A stretch of 64,000 nt of DNA from Mesorhizobium sp. AR10 (GCF_024746795.1 NZ_CP080524.1:930001-994000), one strand, 5' to 3'; positions 16,539-25,135 are shown, numbered from the stretch's first letter. The notes: generated from the letters alone by a model not told the origin. Numbers and translations are program-made.

Positions 16539-17096
16539 TTACATCTTCGGCAGAAGAACCTTGTCGATGACGTGGATGACGCCGTTCGACTGTTCGACGT
16601 CGGCGATCGTCACATTTGCGACGCCGCCGCTCTCGTCGGTCACGGTGACCTTGCCGCCGTCAGCCTTGAGCCACAGCTCGCAGCCGCCAACGGTCTTCAC
16701 CTTGTGCGTGCCGCCATCGTCCTTGGCCATCTTGGCCACATCCGCCGCCAGCGCCTTGGCGCCGATGACGTGACAGGTCAGGATCTTGACCAGCTTGTCC
16801 TTGTTCTCGGGCTTGAGCAGCGTTTCGACCGTGCCGGCCGGAAGTGCGGCAAAGGCCTCGTTGGTCGGCGCGAACACGGTGAAGGGACCGGCGGTCTGCA
16901 GCGTGTCGACCAGGTCGCCGGCCTTGACGGCCGCAACCAGCGTCGTGTGATCCTTCGAATTGACGGCGTTCTCGACAATGTTCTTGGTGGCATACATTGC
17001 GGCGCCGCCAACCATCGGATTTTCGGCATAGGCAGTGGTGGCGAGCGCAGAAACGGCGAGCGTACTGGCAAGCAAAAGGGTGGCGTATTTGCGCAT
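16539..17096 (-). CDS. secreted fasciclin (FAS1) domain protein
   Basis: A 185-residue protein with a Sec signal peptide (about 1-24, MRKYATLLLASTLAVSALAT, cleavage near TAYA-EN). One FAS1 domain follows: IVENAVNSKDHTTLVAAVKA, then the H1-like box GPFTVFAPTNEAFAALPAGTV and the H2 box GVIHVIDKVLLPKM. FAS1 proteins are extracytoplasmic adhesion or stress proteins. It lies next to an ECF sigma/anti-sigma pair of the SigK/RskA kind; in other bacteria such pairs control secreted FAS1 proteins (for example MPT70/MPT83 under SigK), so it is a plausible target. Confidence 0.93.
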   Translation of the reverse strand: MRKYATLLLASTLAVSALATTAYAENPMVGGAAMYATKNIVENAVNSKDHTTLVAAVKAGDLVDTLQTAGPFTVFAPTNEAFAALPAGTVETLLKPENKDKLVKILTCHVIGAKALAADVAKMAKDDGGTHKVKTVGGCELWLKADGGKVTVTDESGGVANVTIADVEQSNGVIHVIDKVLLPKM

Positions 17097-17322
17097 GATG
17101 TCTAACTCCTCGGGTTATCGTTCCCTTTTTTGGGACGCGAGGGAGATACGGAATACAAATGCGTGAGTTTCACGATGTCAGGGAGAAATTTTATTTTTGC
17201 TCGCCAACGCACGGCACTTTTCTTACATTTCTCTTTGCTGGCTCACACGCTTTCGCATGCAATCCGATAAGAGAGTGGTCTTGCGATATTCTTTATGCGG
17301 GATACTGACGCCGAGAGCCCTA

Positions 17323-18066
17323 TCAAATGCTCTTCAGATCGCCCGCCGCAACCACCGGTCCGGTCGGCTGGCCGGTCGGCGAACCGCCTGATGGCTCGAC
17401 GCTGACGGCAAGCACGGCGCCTTGAGCAAGTTTTTCCTGCACGGCCGGCGTGATGGTCAGATGCGTGGACGCGCCGGCGGGGATGACGCCCATCGAAACC
17501 GGGGGATTCTTGCCCTCGATCATCCACAGTTCGAAGTCCTTGCCGGCAGCGCGCTCGCCAGAGACATGCGACAGGCCGACATCGTGTTTGGCGGCGTCAT
17601 AGACGACCAGATATTTGACATCGCTGCCGTCGGCAGCCAGCGAGGCGACGAGCCGTGTCTGCGGCTGTTCGACAGGCGGGTTGATGTAGGGCACGGCAAT
17701 GTAGATCGCCAGCGCCGCGACAGCCGCAGTGGCAAGACCGCGCCAGAAGGCCAGGCTGGACCACAGGCCGGCGCTGGGTTGCGCGGTGGCGGTGGAGGTT
17801 GTTGCGGTGGAGGCGAACAGCCGGCGATCGACCGCGACCTTGACCGTCGCCGGAGGCTGTACTTCCGGATAGGCGACGCCCAGCGGCGAAAAGTGCACCT
17901 CCCAGCCATCGACAAGGCGGGCGAATCCGGTTTCCGCGTCGATACGGCCGGAGACGATCTGGCGTTCGTCCGCTGCCAGCACGCCAAGAACGTATTCGGC
18001 GGCGAGCAGGTCGTCGCCTCCACGTTCCGGTCCGTTTTCCTGTGCCAGCGTCATCTCTCCAGACAT
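17323..18066 (-). CDS. anti-sigma factor (RskA/ChrR-less anti-sigma-K type)
   Basis: A 247-residue single-pass membrane protein. The N-terminal sigma-binding helix bundle has LLAAEYVLGVLAADERQIVSGRI; a TM segment sits at about 109-128 (GLATAAVAALAIYIAVPYI); the periplasmic RskA domain ends with FELWMIEGKNPPVSMGVIPA and AVSVEPSGGSPTGQPTGPVV, both conserved in this family. It should hold the ECF sigma factor at the membrane until a periplasmic signal triggers release. It overlaps the sigma gene by 16 bp (start 18066, alternative ATG 18054), giving a coupled operon. Confidence 0.93.
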   Translation of the reverse strand: MSGEMTLAQENGPERGGDDLLAAEYVLGVLAADERQIVSGRIDAETGFARLVDGWEVHFSPLGVAYPEVQPPATVKVAVDRRLFASTATTSTATAQPSAGLWSSLAFWRGLATAAVAALAIYIAVPYINPPVEQPQTRLVASLAADGSDVKYLVVYDAAKHDVGLSHVSGERAAGKDFELWMIEGKNPPVSMGVIPAGASTHLTITPAVQEKLAQGAVLAVSVEPSGGSPTGQPTGPVVAAGDLKSI

Positions 18067-18590
18067 TCTCTAAGTTTCAACAGGCTGCGCCGCAGCCAGG
18101 TCCGCATCGTGTTCAACGGCACGCTATGGCGCTCCGCCAACTCGGCATAACTTTCGCCATTGAGATAGGCGCCCCGGACGGCCGCCGCCCGGTCCTGTTC
18201 CAATTCATCGAGACACCGATAGACGCGTTCGGATTCACCGCCCGCTACAACCATCGCCTCAGGTCCAGGCGCCGGATCGGCCACGTCAAGCGCGGCATCG
18301 ATATCGGCAGCAGGCTTGCGCCGCGCCCTGATGCGATCGATCGCGTGATTGCGGGCGATTGCTACCAGCCAGGAGATCGGACTGAGATCCGAGACAGCGA
18401 AACGGTCCGCCTTCGTCCATATCTTCACGAAGACCTCTTGTAGCGCCTCTTCCGCATCTCCCCGGTCCCTCAATACACGAAGGCAGACGCCGAAAAGTTT
18501 CGCGCTGGTCTGCCGGTAGAGCAGGTCGAACGCAGCCCGGTCCTTCATTGAAGTCCGGACAATCAGCGTGGTGATGTCCTGCGGCGTCAT
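18051..18590 (-). CDS. ECF sigma factor paired with the RskA-type anti-sigma factor
   Basis: A 179-residue two-domain sigma factor. Region 2 is seen in AFDLLYRQTSAKLFGVCLRVL, DAEEALQEVFVKIW and SWLVAIARNHAIDRIRARR; region 4 is AYLNGESYAELAERHSVPL followed by NTMRTWLRRSLLKLRECL. The ATG at 18590 begins MTPQDITTLIV; the frame is open to 18698 but that part is not sigma-like. No strong Shine-Dalgarno is visible. Gene order sigma, anti-sigma, then the secreted FAS1 protein on the same strand suggests one regulon responding to envelope or redox stress. I could not find a shared promoter motif with confidence. Confidence 0.93.
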   Translation of the reverse strand: MTPQDITTLIVRTSMKDRAAFDLLYRQTSAKLFGVCLRVLRDRGDAEEALQEVFVKIWTKADRFAVSDLSPISWLVAIARNHAIDRIRARRKPAADIDAALDVADPAPGPEAMVVAGGESERVYRCLDELEQDRAAAVRGAYLNGESYAELAERHSVPLNTMRTWLRRSLLKLRECLER

Positions 18591-18717
18591 GCAGAACAAA
18601 TTAGGCGATTGCCATGTATTTGCAACGGCGGAAAGGTCGCTGTCCACGCAAACGTCGTTAGACAACTGCCTTGCCAGGACGCGACCATCGATTGCCAAAG
18701 AAATCGCCTGTCGCTAG

Positions 18718-18752
18718 CCTTTCGGAAAGCTGGGAAGCACCTTTGCGAAAGG
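18718..18752 (+). promoter_or_regulatory. inverted repeat in the amidase leader
   Basis: CCTTTCGGAAAG (18718-18729) and CTTTGCGAAAGG (18741-18752) are complementary at 11 of 12 positions around an 11-bp loop. It ends 14 bp before the amidase ATG and abuts the GGGGGAAG ribosome site, so a hairpin here could affect translation, or the site may bind a regulator. Confidence 0.4.
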
Positions 18753-18766
18753 TGGGGGAAGCCAAA

Positions 18767-20260
18767 ATGTCGGTTGAACGGGTTCTGTGGGAGCAAGATG
18801 CAACCGGGCTGGCCGCTCTTGTGCAAAAGGGAGATATCTCGCCGCTGGAGCTTGTCGACGCGGCGATCGGGCGAGCCGATGCAACCCGCGCCGACATCAA
18901 CGCCATCGTCGAACCGCTCTACGACGCGGCGCGGACGCGCGCCAAAACCGTCGACCGCAAGCTGCCGCTTGCCGGCGTGCCGTTTGCGCTGAAGGATCTC
19001 GGCATCGCCATGAAGGGCGTTCCGGTACACACCGGCAGCCGCATCCCGGCCTTCACGGCCGATTTCAACTCGGTGATGACCGAGCGCTATCTCGCTGCCG
19101 GCCTCATTCCGATCGCCACCAGCACTTCGCCCGAACACGGGCTGCGGCTGATGACCGAATCGGCCGCCTTCGGCATCACCCGCAATCCGTGGAACACGGC
19201 GCACACCAGCGGCGGCTCATCGGGTGGTGCGGCGGCGCTGGTCGCTGCCGGAGTGGTGCCCACCGCGCATGCCGCGGATGGTGGCGGCTCGATCAGGGTG
19301 CCTGCGGCCTGCACGGGGCTGGTCGGCCTGAAGACGTCACGCGGCCGCGTGCCGCAGACGCCGCTGGTCAGCGAAAGCTGGTACGGCATGGTGGTCGATC
19401 ATGCCGTCTCCCGCTCGGTCCGCGATTGCGCCTTGCTGCTCGACCTGACCCACGGCCCCGATCTGCTGGCGCCCTACGCCGCGCCAACGCCGAAAGGCCG
19501 TTTCACTACTGCGGCAGGACGCGATCCAGGCAAGCTCAAGCTTGCCATCTACCGAAAATCGCCGCTTGGCATGCCGATATCGGCCGAGACGCTGCAGGCG
19601 CTGGACACAGCGGTGGCATTGGCGCGCGAAGGCGACCACACGGTCCAGGAAATCGACCTGCCCTATATCGATCGCGATTTCATGGCCGATTTCGCCAGGA
19701 CCGTCGCCTCGGCGGTGGCCGGCACGATGCGCACCGAGGCCTTGCGTGTCGGCCGCTCCGTTTTGGGCGACCTCGAGCGCGCCACGCGCATCATCGCGCG
19801 CTTCGGCGAGATCGCCTCGGCCGGCGAGATCTATGCCGGCCTGCAGCGGCTCAATGCCACCTCGCGCCGACTGATCACTGACACCGCGCAATACGACGCC
19901 GTGCTGATGCCTGTCATCGCGCACCCGCCGCTCGCCTGTGGCGCCATGGACCCGAGAGGCACCGACGAACTCATCGAGAACGTGCTCGACAAATTGCGTC
20001 TCACGCGCCTGCTGAAGCTCAAGCCGCTGTTCGGGCAGCTGATGGACAAGAGCCTGTGGTTCACCCACTGGCCGGCGATCCAGAATGTCAGCGGCCAGCC
20101 ATCGATCGCACTGCCTGTCCATGTCACCGATGCCGGCCTGCCGCTCGGCATCCAGGCCGCTGGCCGGCCCGGCGACGAAGAGACCCTTTTGTCGCTTGCC
20201 GCGCAGATGGAAAAGATCTCGGGGTGGCAGGCGCGCCGCGCACCGCTGAGGGTGCCTTAA
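18767..20260 (+). CDS. amidase signature family hydrolase
   Basis: A 497-residue amidase (GatA/AmiE-signature superfamily). The Ser-cisSer-Lys triad is visible: Lys in GVPFALKDLG (about 74), then TSGGSSGGAAALVAAG with both serines (about 146-155). The glycine-rich DGGGSIRVPAACTGLVGLK follows. A role as GatA is unlikely because no gatB/gatC are adjacent. The enzyme would hydrolyse an aliphatic or aromatic amide; the substrate is unknown. ATG 18767 follows GGGGGAAG; the frame extends to 18671 but overlaps the divergent sigma gene leader. An imperfect 12-bp inverted repeat lies in the leader. Confidence 0.93.
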   Translation: MSVERVLWEQDATGLAALVQKGDISPLELVDAAIGRADATRADINAIVEPLYDAARTRAKTVDRKLPLAGVPFALKDLGIAMKGVPVHTGSRIPAFTADFNSVMTERYLAAGLIPIATSTSPEHGLRLMTESAAFGITRNPWNTAHTSGGSSGGAAALVAAGVVPTAHAADGGGSIRVPAACTGLVGLKTSRGRVPQTPLVSESWYGMVVDHAVSRSVRDCALLLDLTHGPDLLAPYAAPTPKGRFTTAAGRDPGKLKLAIYRKSPLGMPISAETLQALDTAVALAREGDHTVQEIDLPYIDRDFMADFARTVASAVAGTMRTEALRVGRSVLGDLERATRIIARFGEIASAGEIYAGLQRLNATSRRLITDTAQYDAVLMPVIAHPPLACGAMDPRGTDELIENVLDKLRLTRLLKLKPLFGQLMDKSLWFTHWPAIQNVSGQPSIALPVHVTDAGLPLGIQAAGRPGDEETLLSLAAQMEKISGWQARRAPLRVP

Positions 20261-20314
20261 CACGGGGCAAGGCCAAGGCCTTGAAAGTTGGTCATCCTGC
20301 ACAATCTTTGCGGA

Positions 20315-20512
20315 ATGACCGAGCATCCCGGCTTGCCAGAAAACGTCCGAAACGCAATCCTCGCCCTGATCGATCAGCATCAGGAGCGCGGGTCCATCAC
20401 AGTCGACGAACTCAATGCAGCGTTTCCGAATGCATATTATGCGAGCTCGCGGGATATCGAGGATGCCTTGCAATTGATTACCGAAGCCGGTCTGCAGATC
20501 GAATGGGAGTAA
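20315..20512 (+). CDS. stand-alone sigma-70 region 1.1 domain protein
   Basis: A 65-residue protein whose entire length resembles the region 1.1 domain of housekeeping sigma factors: VRNAILALIDQHQERGSITVDELNAAF, then DIEDALQLITEAGLQIEWE. In RpoD this domain masks DNA-binding parts of sigma until it joins core polymerase. A free copy might mimic that effect or be a minor regulator, but its role is unknown. ATG 20315 is preferred over TTG 20288; neither has a strong ribosome site. It lies between the amidase and argB genes. Confidence 0.75.
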   Translation: MTEHPGLPENVRNAILALIDQHQERGSITVDELNAAFPNAYYASSRDIEDALQLITEAGLQIEWE

Positions 20513-20605
20513 TCGATCGGATCGGACATGACGTTCGCCGAACCATTTGCCCCTTGCCCCAATTCCCGCTAAGACGCCGCCGTCCTTTCCAGTAAGCCGG
20601 GAACC

Positions 20606-21505
20606 ATGCCGATGACGGAGATCGCCGCCACCGCCGAAATGCAGGCTGCGCTGCTTTCGCGAGCGCTGCCCTATATGCAGCGCTACGAGAACAAGACGGT
20701 CGTGGTGAAATATGGCGGCCACGCCATGGGCGATATCGAACTCGGCAAGGCCTTCGCCCGCGACATCGCGCTGTTGAAGCAGTCCGGCGTCAATCCGATC
20801 GTCGTCCATGGCGGCGGCCCGCAGATCGGCGCCATGCTGGCCAAGATGGGCATCGAATCGAAGTTCGAGGGCGGCTTGCGCGTCACCGACCAGAAGACCG
20901 TCGAGATCGTCGAGATGGTGCTGGCCGGTTCGATCAACAAGGAGATCGTGGCGCTGATCAATGCCGAGGGCGAGTGGGCGATCGGCCTGTGCGGTAAGGA
21001 CGGCAACATGGTTTTCGCCGAAAAGGCGCGCAAGACCATGATCGATCCGGACTCCAACATCGAGCGGGTGCTCGATCTCGGCTTCGTCGGCGAGCCGGTC
21101 GAGGTCGACCGCACCTTGCTCGATCTGCTGGCGCGGTCCGAAATGATCCCGGTGCTGGCGCCGGTGGCGCCCGGCCGCGACGGCCACACTTACAACATCA
21201 ATGCCGACACCTTTGCCGGCGCCATTGCCGGCGCCTGCCAGGCGACGCGGCTGTTGTTCCTGACCGACGTGCCCGGCGTGCTCGACAAGAACAAAAAGCT
21301 GATCGATGAACTGACCGTGGCCGAGGCCAAGGCGTTGATCAAGGACGGCACCGTGTCCGGCGGCATGATCCCCAAGGTCGAGACCTGCATCGAGGCGATC
21401 GAGCGCGGCGTCGAAGGCGTCGTCATCCTCAACGGCAAGACGCCGCATGCGGTGCTGCTGGAACTGTTCACCGAACACGGCGCCGGCACGCTGATCGTGC
21501 CCTGA
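20606..21505 (+). CDS. argB: acetylglutamate kinase
   Basis: A 299-residue ArgB, catalysing the second step of arginine synthesis (phosphorylation of N-acetylglutamate). Motifs: [12 protein letters not shown] (about 32-43), [15 protein letters not shown], the [24 protein letters not shown] substrate-binding region, [27 protein letters not shown] and the C-terminal [15 protein letters not shown]. The N-terminal helix ([20 protein letters not shown]) is that of arginine-inhibited hexameric enzymes, so feedback by arginine is likely. Start ATG 20606 or 20612. It belongs to the conserved engB-argB-dapD backbone. Confidence 0.98.
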   Translation: MPMTEIAATAEMQAALLSRALPYMQRYENKTVVVKYGGHAMGDIELGKAFARDIALLKQSGVNPIVVHGGGPQIGAMLAKMGIESKFEGGLRVTDQKTVEIVEMVLAGSINKEIVALINAEGEWAIGLCGKDGNMVFAEKARKTMIDPDSNIERVLDLGFVGEPVEVDRTLLDLLARSEMIPVLAPVAPGRDGHTYNINADTFAGAIAGACQATRLLFLTDVPGVLDKNKKLIDELTVAEAKALIKDGTVSGGMIPKVETCIEAIERGVEGVVILNGKTPHAVLLELFTEHGAGTLIVP

Positions 21506-21526
21506 GCAGCGGCAGCCGATAGCGCC

Positions 21527-23074
21527 TCAGGCGCCCGGCGAAATCATGATCTCGGGCGCGGCCGGCTTGCGGGCTGGACGCGCAAATCTCATCGATTCCT
21601 CTTCCTCGTCCTGCGGCGCGCCCCAGAATTCGGCCAGCGTCGGACCGCCCTGGACCCGACGGTCGCGGACCAGAAAGCCCCAGACTTCGCGGAACCAGAC
21701 GCGGCGGCCCATCTGCGTGTACCAGCGCATCAAATGGCGCTGTTCGGGGTCCTTGTGGAACAGGATGCGCGCCAGGGCTTTTGGCCGCGACTGCACCGCC
21801 ACTTCTATCAGCTTGACGCTGAAGAACAGCATCCAGGGGTTCAGCCGCGTCATCTGCAGCACCTGGTGCTTGTAGTCCCACAGGCGGGCGTCCTTCTGGA
21901 TCACCTTGCGGTCCCGGGCGATGCGGAAGAACGGGGTCCAGCGATGCGGGGTGACGTAGAGTGCCTGGATCTGGTCCGGGTCGTAGGCGATGAGTTGGCG
22001 GAAGCCGCGCCAGAGATCGCGCAGGCCTTCGTCCTCGAAGCCCGCCACCCAGGTCGCCATCGAAAGGATGCCGTGCTTGCGCAGCAGCCGGATCCCCTCG
22101 CGGTCGGATGAGGTGCTGCCGCCCTTGCGGATCAATTGAAGCGTCTGCTCGTCGGTGTTTTCCATGCCGAGCAGCCAGCGGATGATTCCGGCTTTGCGGT
22201 AGAGATGCAGGATGTCGGCGTCGCGAACGATGTCGTCCGCGCGGGTGGAACCGACGATCATTACCGGCACATTCTCGGCGATCATCGCATCGAGAAAGGC
22301 GCGCCATGCCTTCTTCGAAACCGTCGGATTCTCGTCGGCGAGGTTGATGAGTTCGACGCCGTGCTCGCGGTGCAGCCAGGCGATCTCCTGTGCGAACTTT
22401 TTTGGATCGCGATGCCGCCAGCGCGTCCAGAAACCACGCTGGCCGCAATAGTTGCACAGATGCGGGCAGCCTCGCGAAAACTGCATGACCACGGCGCGCT
22501 TGCCGCCCCAATAGCTGTATCGGCGATGGTCTATCAATTCCCAGCCGACGCGATAGTCATCGAGGGTTGCGATCGTCCGCGCCGGTTGGGTGGCGAAGGG
22601 GCGGCGCAGATCGTTGCGAAAGGCGATACCCGCCACATCGGACAACGGCTGACGCCTTTCCAGCGCCTCGATCAGCGCGACGATGGTCGCCTCACCCTCG
22701 CCGCGCACGACGAAGTCGAAGACATCCGTTGCGGAGAGAATGTCGCGCCAGTGATAGGTCGGGAAGACACCGCCATAGATCACCATCGTCTCAGGGCCGA
22801 GGGTTTTGATCATCCGCGCGATCTCCAGGGCTGTCGGATGCGCCGAGGTCGAACCGGAATGGCCGATCAGGATGCAATCAGGCTGATTGCTCAAGGCGTC
22901 GCGGACGAGCGAAGCGAGCGGCATCGGCCCGAATTCGGCGTCGACCAGCCGCACGTCATGGCCCGCATCGATCAGCGGGCCGCCGAGCGCCAGCAAGCCG
23001 AGAGGCGGCAGATGGTCGTCCGGCACGCGGCTGCCGATGGCGGTGTGCGGCGGATTGACCAGGACGATTTTCAT
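21527..23074 (-). CDS. B12-binding-domain radical SAM protein, BchE-like
   Basis: A 515-residue protein. Residues 1-150 form a cobalamin-binding-like Rossmann domain (MKIVLVNPPHTAIGSRVPDD, GHSGSTSAHPTALEIARMIK, YGGVFPTYHW, VRGEGE). The radical SAM domain has the cluster motif SRGCPHLCNYC (CxxxCxxC, about 205-215), then LADENPTVSKKAWRAFL and LLGMENTDEQTLQLIRKG. A C-terminal region (about 350-515) resembles the BchE anaerobic cyclase group of bacteriochlorophyll synthesis. No chlorophyll gene is nearby, so the true substrate is unknown. It sits alone, convergent to argB, near a divergent-looking Lrp/phhA pair. Confidence 0.85.
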   Translation of the reverse strand: MKIVLVNPPHTAIGSRVPDDHLPPLGLLALGGPLIDAGHDVRLVDAEFGPMPLASLVRDALSNQPDCILIGHSGSTSAHPTALEIARMIKTLGPETMVIYGGVFPTYHWRDILSATDVFDFVVRGEGEATIVALIEALERRQPLSDVAGIAFRNDLRRPFATQPARTIATLDDYRVGWELIDHRRYSYWGGKRAVVMQFSRGCPHLCNYCGQRGFWTRWRHRDPKKFAQEIAWLHREHGVELINLADENPTVSKKAWRAFLDAMIAENVPVMIVGSTRADDIVRDADILHLYRKAGIIRWLLGMENTDEQTLQLIRKGGSTSSDREGIRLLRKHGILSMATWVAGFEDEGLRDLWRGFRQLIAYDPDQIQALYVTPHRWTPFFRIARDRKVIQKDARLWDYKHQVLQMTRLNPWMLFFSVKLIEVAVQSRPKALARILFHKDPEQRHLMRWYTQMGRRVWFREVWGFLVRDRRVQGGPTLAEFWGAPQDEEEESMRFARPARKPAAPEIMISPGA

Positions 23075-23175
23075 GACGGACCTTTCGCAATGCGGTCCGC
23101 ATGTCGTAGTCGGCAATTCAAACTTGGAATTGGGCCCTGTCCAGCAGTTTGCGTGCAGCTTTTCCGCAGAAATGC

Positions 23176-23652
23176 CTAGCGCCGGAGATGCGCTAGCGGC
23201 ACATGGCCCGGCCCCTTGATGTTCTGCAGCACGAGCTGGGTGTGGACATCACGCACGCCCTCGAGCCGCATCAGCCGGTGCATGACAAAGGCGTTGAGCT
23301 CGTCGACCGACGGCACCATGACATGCAACAGGAAATCATGGTCGCCGGTCATCGTCCAGCATGAGGACACTTCGTCCATGCGCTGCACGGCGGCGATGAA
23401 GGTTTCAGGCGAACCATCGCTGTGGCTGGTGAGCCGCACCTCGATGAACACCTCGACCATCAGCCCGACAGCGCGGCGACTGAGCACGGCAGCAAAGCCC
23501 TTGATAATGCCGGTGTCCTGAAGCGCCTCGAAGCGCCGCGCGCACGGCGTCGTCGAGAGGCCGATCTCCTGCGCCAGTTCGGACACCGGCTTGCGCCCGT
23601 CGCGCTGCAGGATGTCGAGCATCCTGATCTCGAAATCATCAAACTGAGGCAT
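23176..23652 (-). CDS. Lrp/AsnC family regulator, divergent from phhA
   Basis: A 158-residue Lrp-type regulator. N-terminal HTH: DFEIRMLDILQRDGRKPVSELA, then EIGLSTTPCARRFEAL; C-terminal RAM ligand domain: VEVFIEVRLTSHSDG and TGDHDFLLHVMVPSVDELNAF. ATG 23652 is chosen because GGGAG lies properly ahead of it, while the GTG at 23658 would touch it. It is divergent from the phenylalanine hydroxylase gene with a 141-bp shared gap, so it probably activates that gene in response to phenylalanine or tyrosine, as PhhR-like or Lrp-like regulators do elsewhere; this is inference. Confidence 0.93.
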   Translation of the reverse strand: MPQFDDFEIRMLDILQRDGRKPVSELAQEIGLSTTPCARRFEALQDTGIIKGFAAVLSRRAVGLMVEVFIEVRLTSHSDGSPETFIAAVQRMDEVSSCWTMTGDHDFLLHVMVPSVDELNAFVMHRLMRLEGVRDVHTQLVLQNIKGPGHVPLAHLRR

Positions 23653-23793
23653 TTTCACTCCCAGATAGCTTTTCCAAAGTGTTGTTTACCTCAAATCCTG
23701 CCTTCGAGCCACCATCAAAGCTGATTTGCCTCGCTGTCTCAGGTTACCCTTGGGAGAGAAATTCACCGGTGATGATTTGCGAGGAGAACAGCC

Positions 23794-24627
23794 ATGACGA
23801 TGAGCGTTGCCGACTATGCCCGCGACTGCGCGGCACAAGGTCTTCGCGGCGACTATTCAGTCTGCCGTGCCGATTTCACCGTGGCGCAGGGCTACGACTA
23901 CAGCGCCGCAGAACAGGCCGTGTGGCGCACGCTGTGCGACCGTCAGACGAAGCTGACGCAGAAGCTGGCTCACCATTCTTATCTCGACGGCGTTGCAGCG
24001 CTTGGCCTGCTCGACAAGATTCCGGATTTCGGTGCAGTCAGCGAAAAGCTGCGCAAGCTTACCGGCTGGGAAATTGTCGCCGTGCCTGGCCTCATTCCCG
24101 CCGCACCGTTCTTCGACCATCTCGCCAATCGCCGATTCCCGGTCACCAACTGGCTGCGGACCAGGGAAGAGCTCGACTATATCGTCGAGCCGGACATGTT
24201 CCACGACTTCTTCGGCCACGTGCCGATCCTGACGCAGCCGGTGTTTGCCGATTTCATGCAGATGTACGGCCAGAAGGCCGAGGACGTGATTGCTTTGGGT
24301 GGCGACGAGATGATCACCCGCCTCTACTGGTACACGGCCGAGTATGGGCTGATGCAGGAACCCGGCCAGCCACTCAAGGCTTTCGGCGCCGGGTTGATGT
24401 CGTCCTTCACCGAATTGCAGTTCGCGGTTGCGAGCCCGGATGCCCATCACGTCCCCTTCGACCTGGAAACGGTGATGCGCACCAGCTACGAGATCGACAA
24501 GTTCCAGCGTGCCTATTTCGTGCTGCCGTCCTTCGACGTGCTGCGCGACGCGTTCCAGACCGCCGACATGGCTGGCATCGTCGGACGCCACAAGGGCAAG
24601 CCGGCGCTCGACCCGGCGGCCATCTGA
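23794..24627 (+). CDS. phhA: phenylalanine 4-monooxygenase
   Basis: A 277-residue monomeric bacterial phenylalanine hydroxylase. The iron ligands are His137 and His142 (MFHDFFGHVP) and Glu183 (YWYTAEYGL); the pterin loop and core are seen in TGWEIVAVPGLIPAAPFFDHLA and NRRFPVTNWLRTREELDYI. It converts phenylalanine to tyrosine using tetrahydrobiopterin, feeding tyrosine catabolism. GAGGAG lies 9 bp before the ATG. No pterin carbinolamine dehydratase (phhB) is adjacent. The divergent Lrp gene is the likely regulator. Confidence 0.97.
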   Translation: MTMSVADYARDCAAQGLRGDYSVCRADFTVAQGYDYSAAEQAVWRTLCDRQTKLTQKLAHHSYLDGVAALGLLDKIPDFGAVSEKLRKLTGWEIVAVPGLIPAAPFFDHLANRRFPVTNWLRTREELDYIVEPDMFHDFFGHVPILTQPVFADFMQMYGQKAEDVIALGGDEMITRLYWYTAEYGLMQEPGQPLKAFGAGLMSSFTELQFAVASPDAHHVPFDLETVMRTSYEIDKFQRAYFVLPSFDVLRDAFQTADMAGIVGRHKGKPALDPAAI

Positions 24628-24631
24628 CCGC

Positions 24632-25114
24632 TCAGCCGGCCTCGGCCTTCAGACGGGCAAGCTGCTCGCGCCGCAGGTCGAGTGCCGCGGTGGTGAAGCG
24701 CAATATCGCGGCCAGCTCGGCATCGCTGAAGCCGGCCATCATTTTTTGCCCCTCCTGCGCGATGGCACCGTAGTAGCGCGCCGACAGGTCCCGCGTCAGA
24801 TCGGTTGCCTCTATGACCACCTTGCGCCTGTCCTCGAGACTGCGCGTGCGGGTCAGCAGGCCGCGTGCCTCCAGCCGGTCGATCAGCGCGGTGACGGCGG
24901 CCGGCGTCAGCCCCGTCACTACCGCGACGGCGCCAGCCGATTGCGGGCCGCCATAGAGCAGCCCGAGGCAATGGCGTTCCGCAGTGTTCAGCCCGAGTTT
25001 CGTACCCACCGCCTCGTCATAGGCCTGCGTCGCGTCCTGCCATTGCATGATGGCGAGGCCGATGGCCGTCGTCATCTCGGCACGATTCAGGCTTGACGGA
25101 TTTATTTCGATCAT
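24632..25114 (-). CDS. MarR family transcriptional regulator
   Basis: A 160-residue winged-helix MarR protein: LNTAERHCLGLLYGGPQSAGAVAVV, then TGLTPAAVTALIDRLEARGL (recognition helix) and RTRSLEDRRKVVIEAT (wing with the DRR signature). Only 4 bp separate its stop from the phhA stop, tail to tail. ATG 25114 has no Shine-Dalgarno and ATG 25075 only a weak one, so a leaderless transcript is possible. A direct repeat of TCTAAC spans its start, in a likely autoregulatory spot, and the small membrane protein gene is divergent. Confidence 0.92.
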   Translation of the reverse strand: MIEINPSSLNRAEMTTAIGLAIMQWQDATQAYDEAVGTKLGLNTAERHCLGLLYGGPQSAGAVAVVTGLTPAAVTALIDRLEARGLLTRTRSLEDRRKVVIEATDLTRDLSARYYGAIAQEGQKMMAGFSDAELAAILRFTTAALDLRREQLARLKAEAG

Positions 25115-25135
25115 CTAACTATCAATCTGTCTAAC
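25114..25135. promoter_or_regulatory. direct TCTAAC repeats at the MarR start
   Basis: TCTAAC occurs at 25114-25119 and 25130-25135, a 16-bp period, in the gap between the MarR gene and the divergent small protein gene. It could be part of the regulator's binding site; the evidence is only the repeat and its place. Confidence 0.3.

Noticed and set aside
19337-21478. 713-residue open frame on the minus strand
   Set aside because: Spans amidase, region 1.1 and argB genes in antisense. Length alone is due to high GC at third codon positions.
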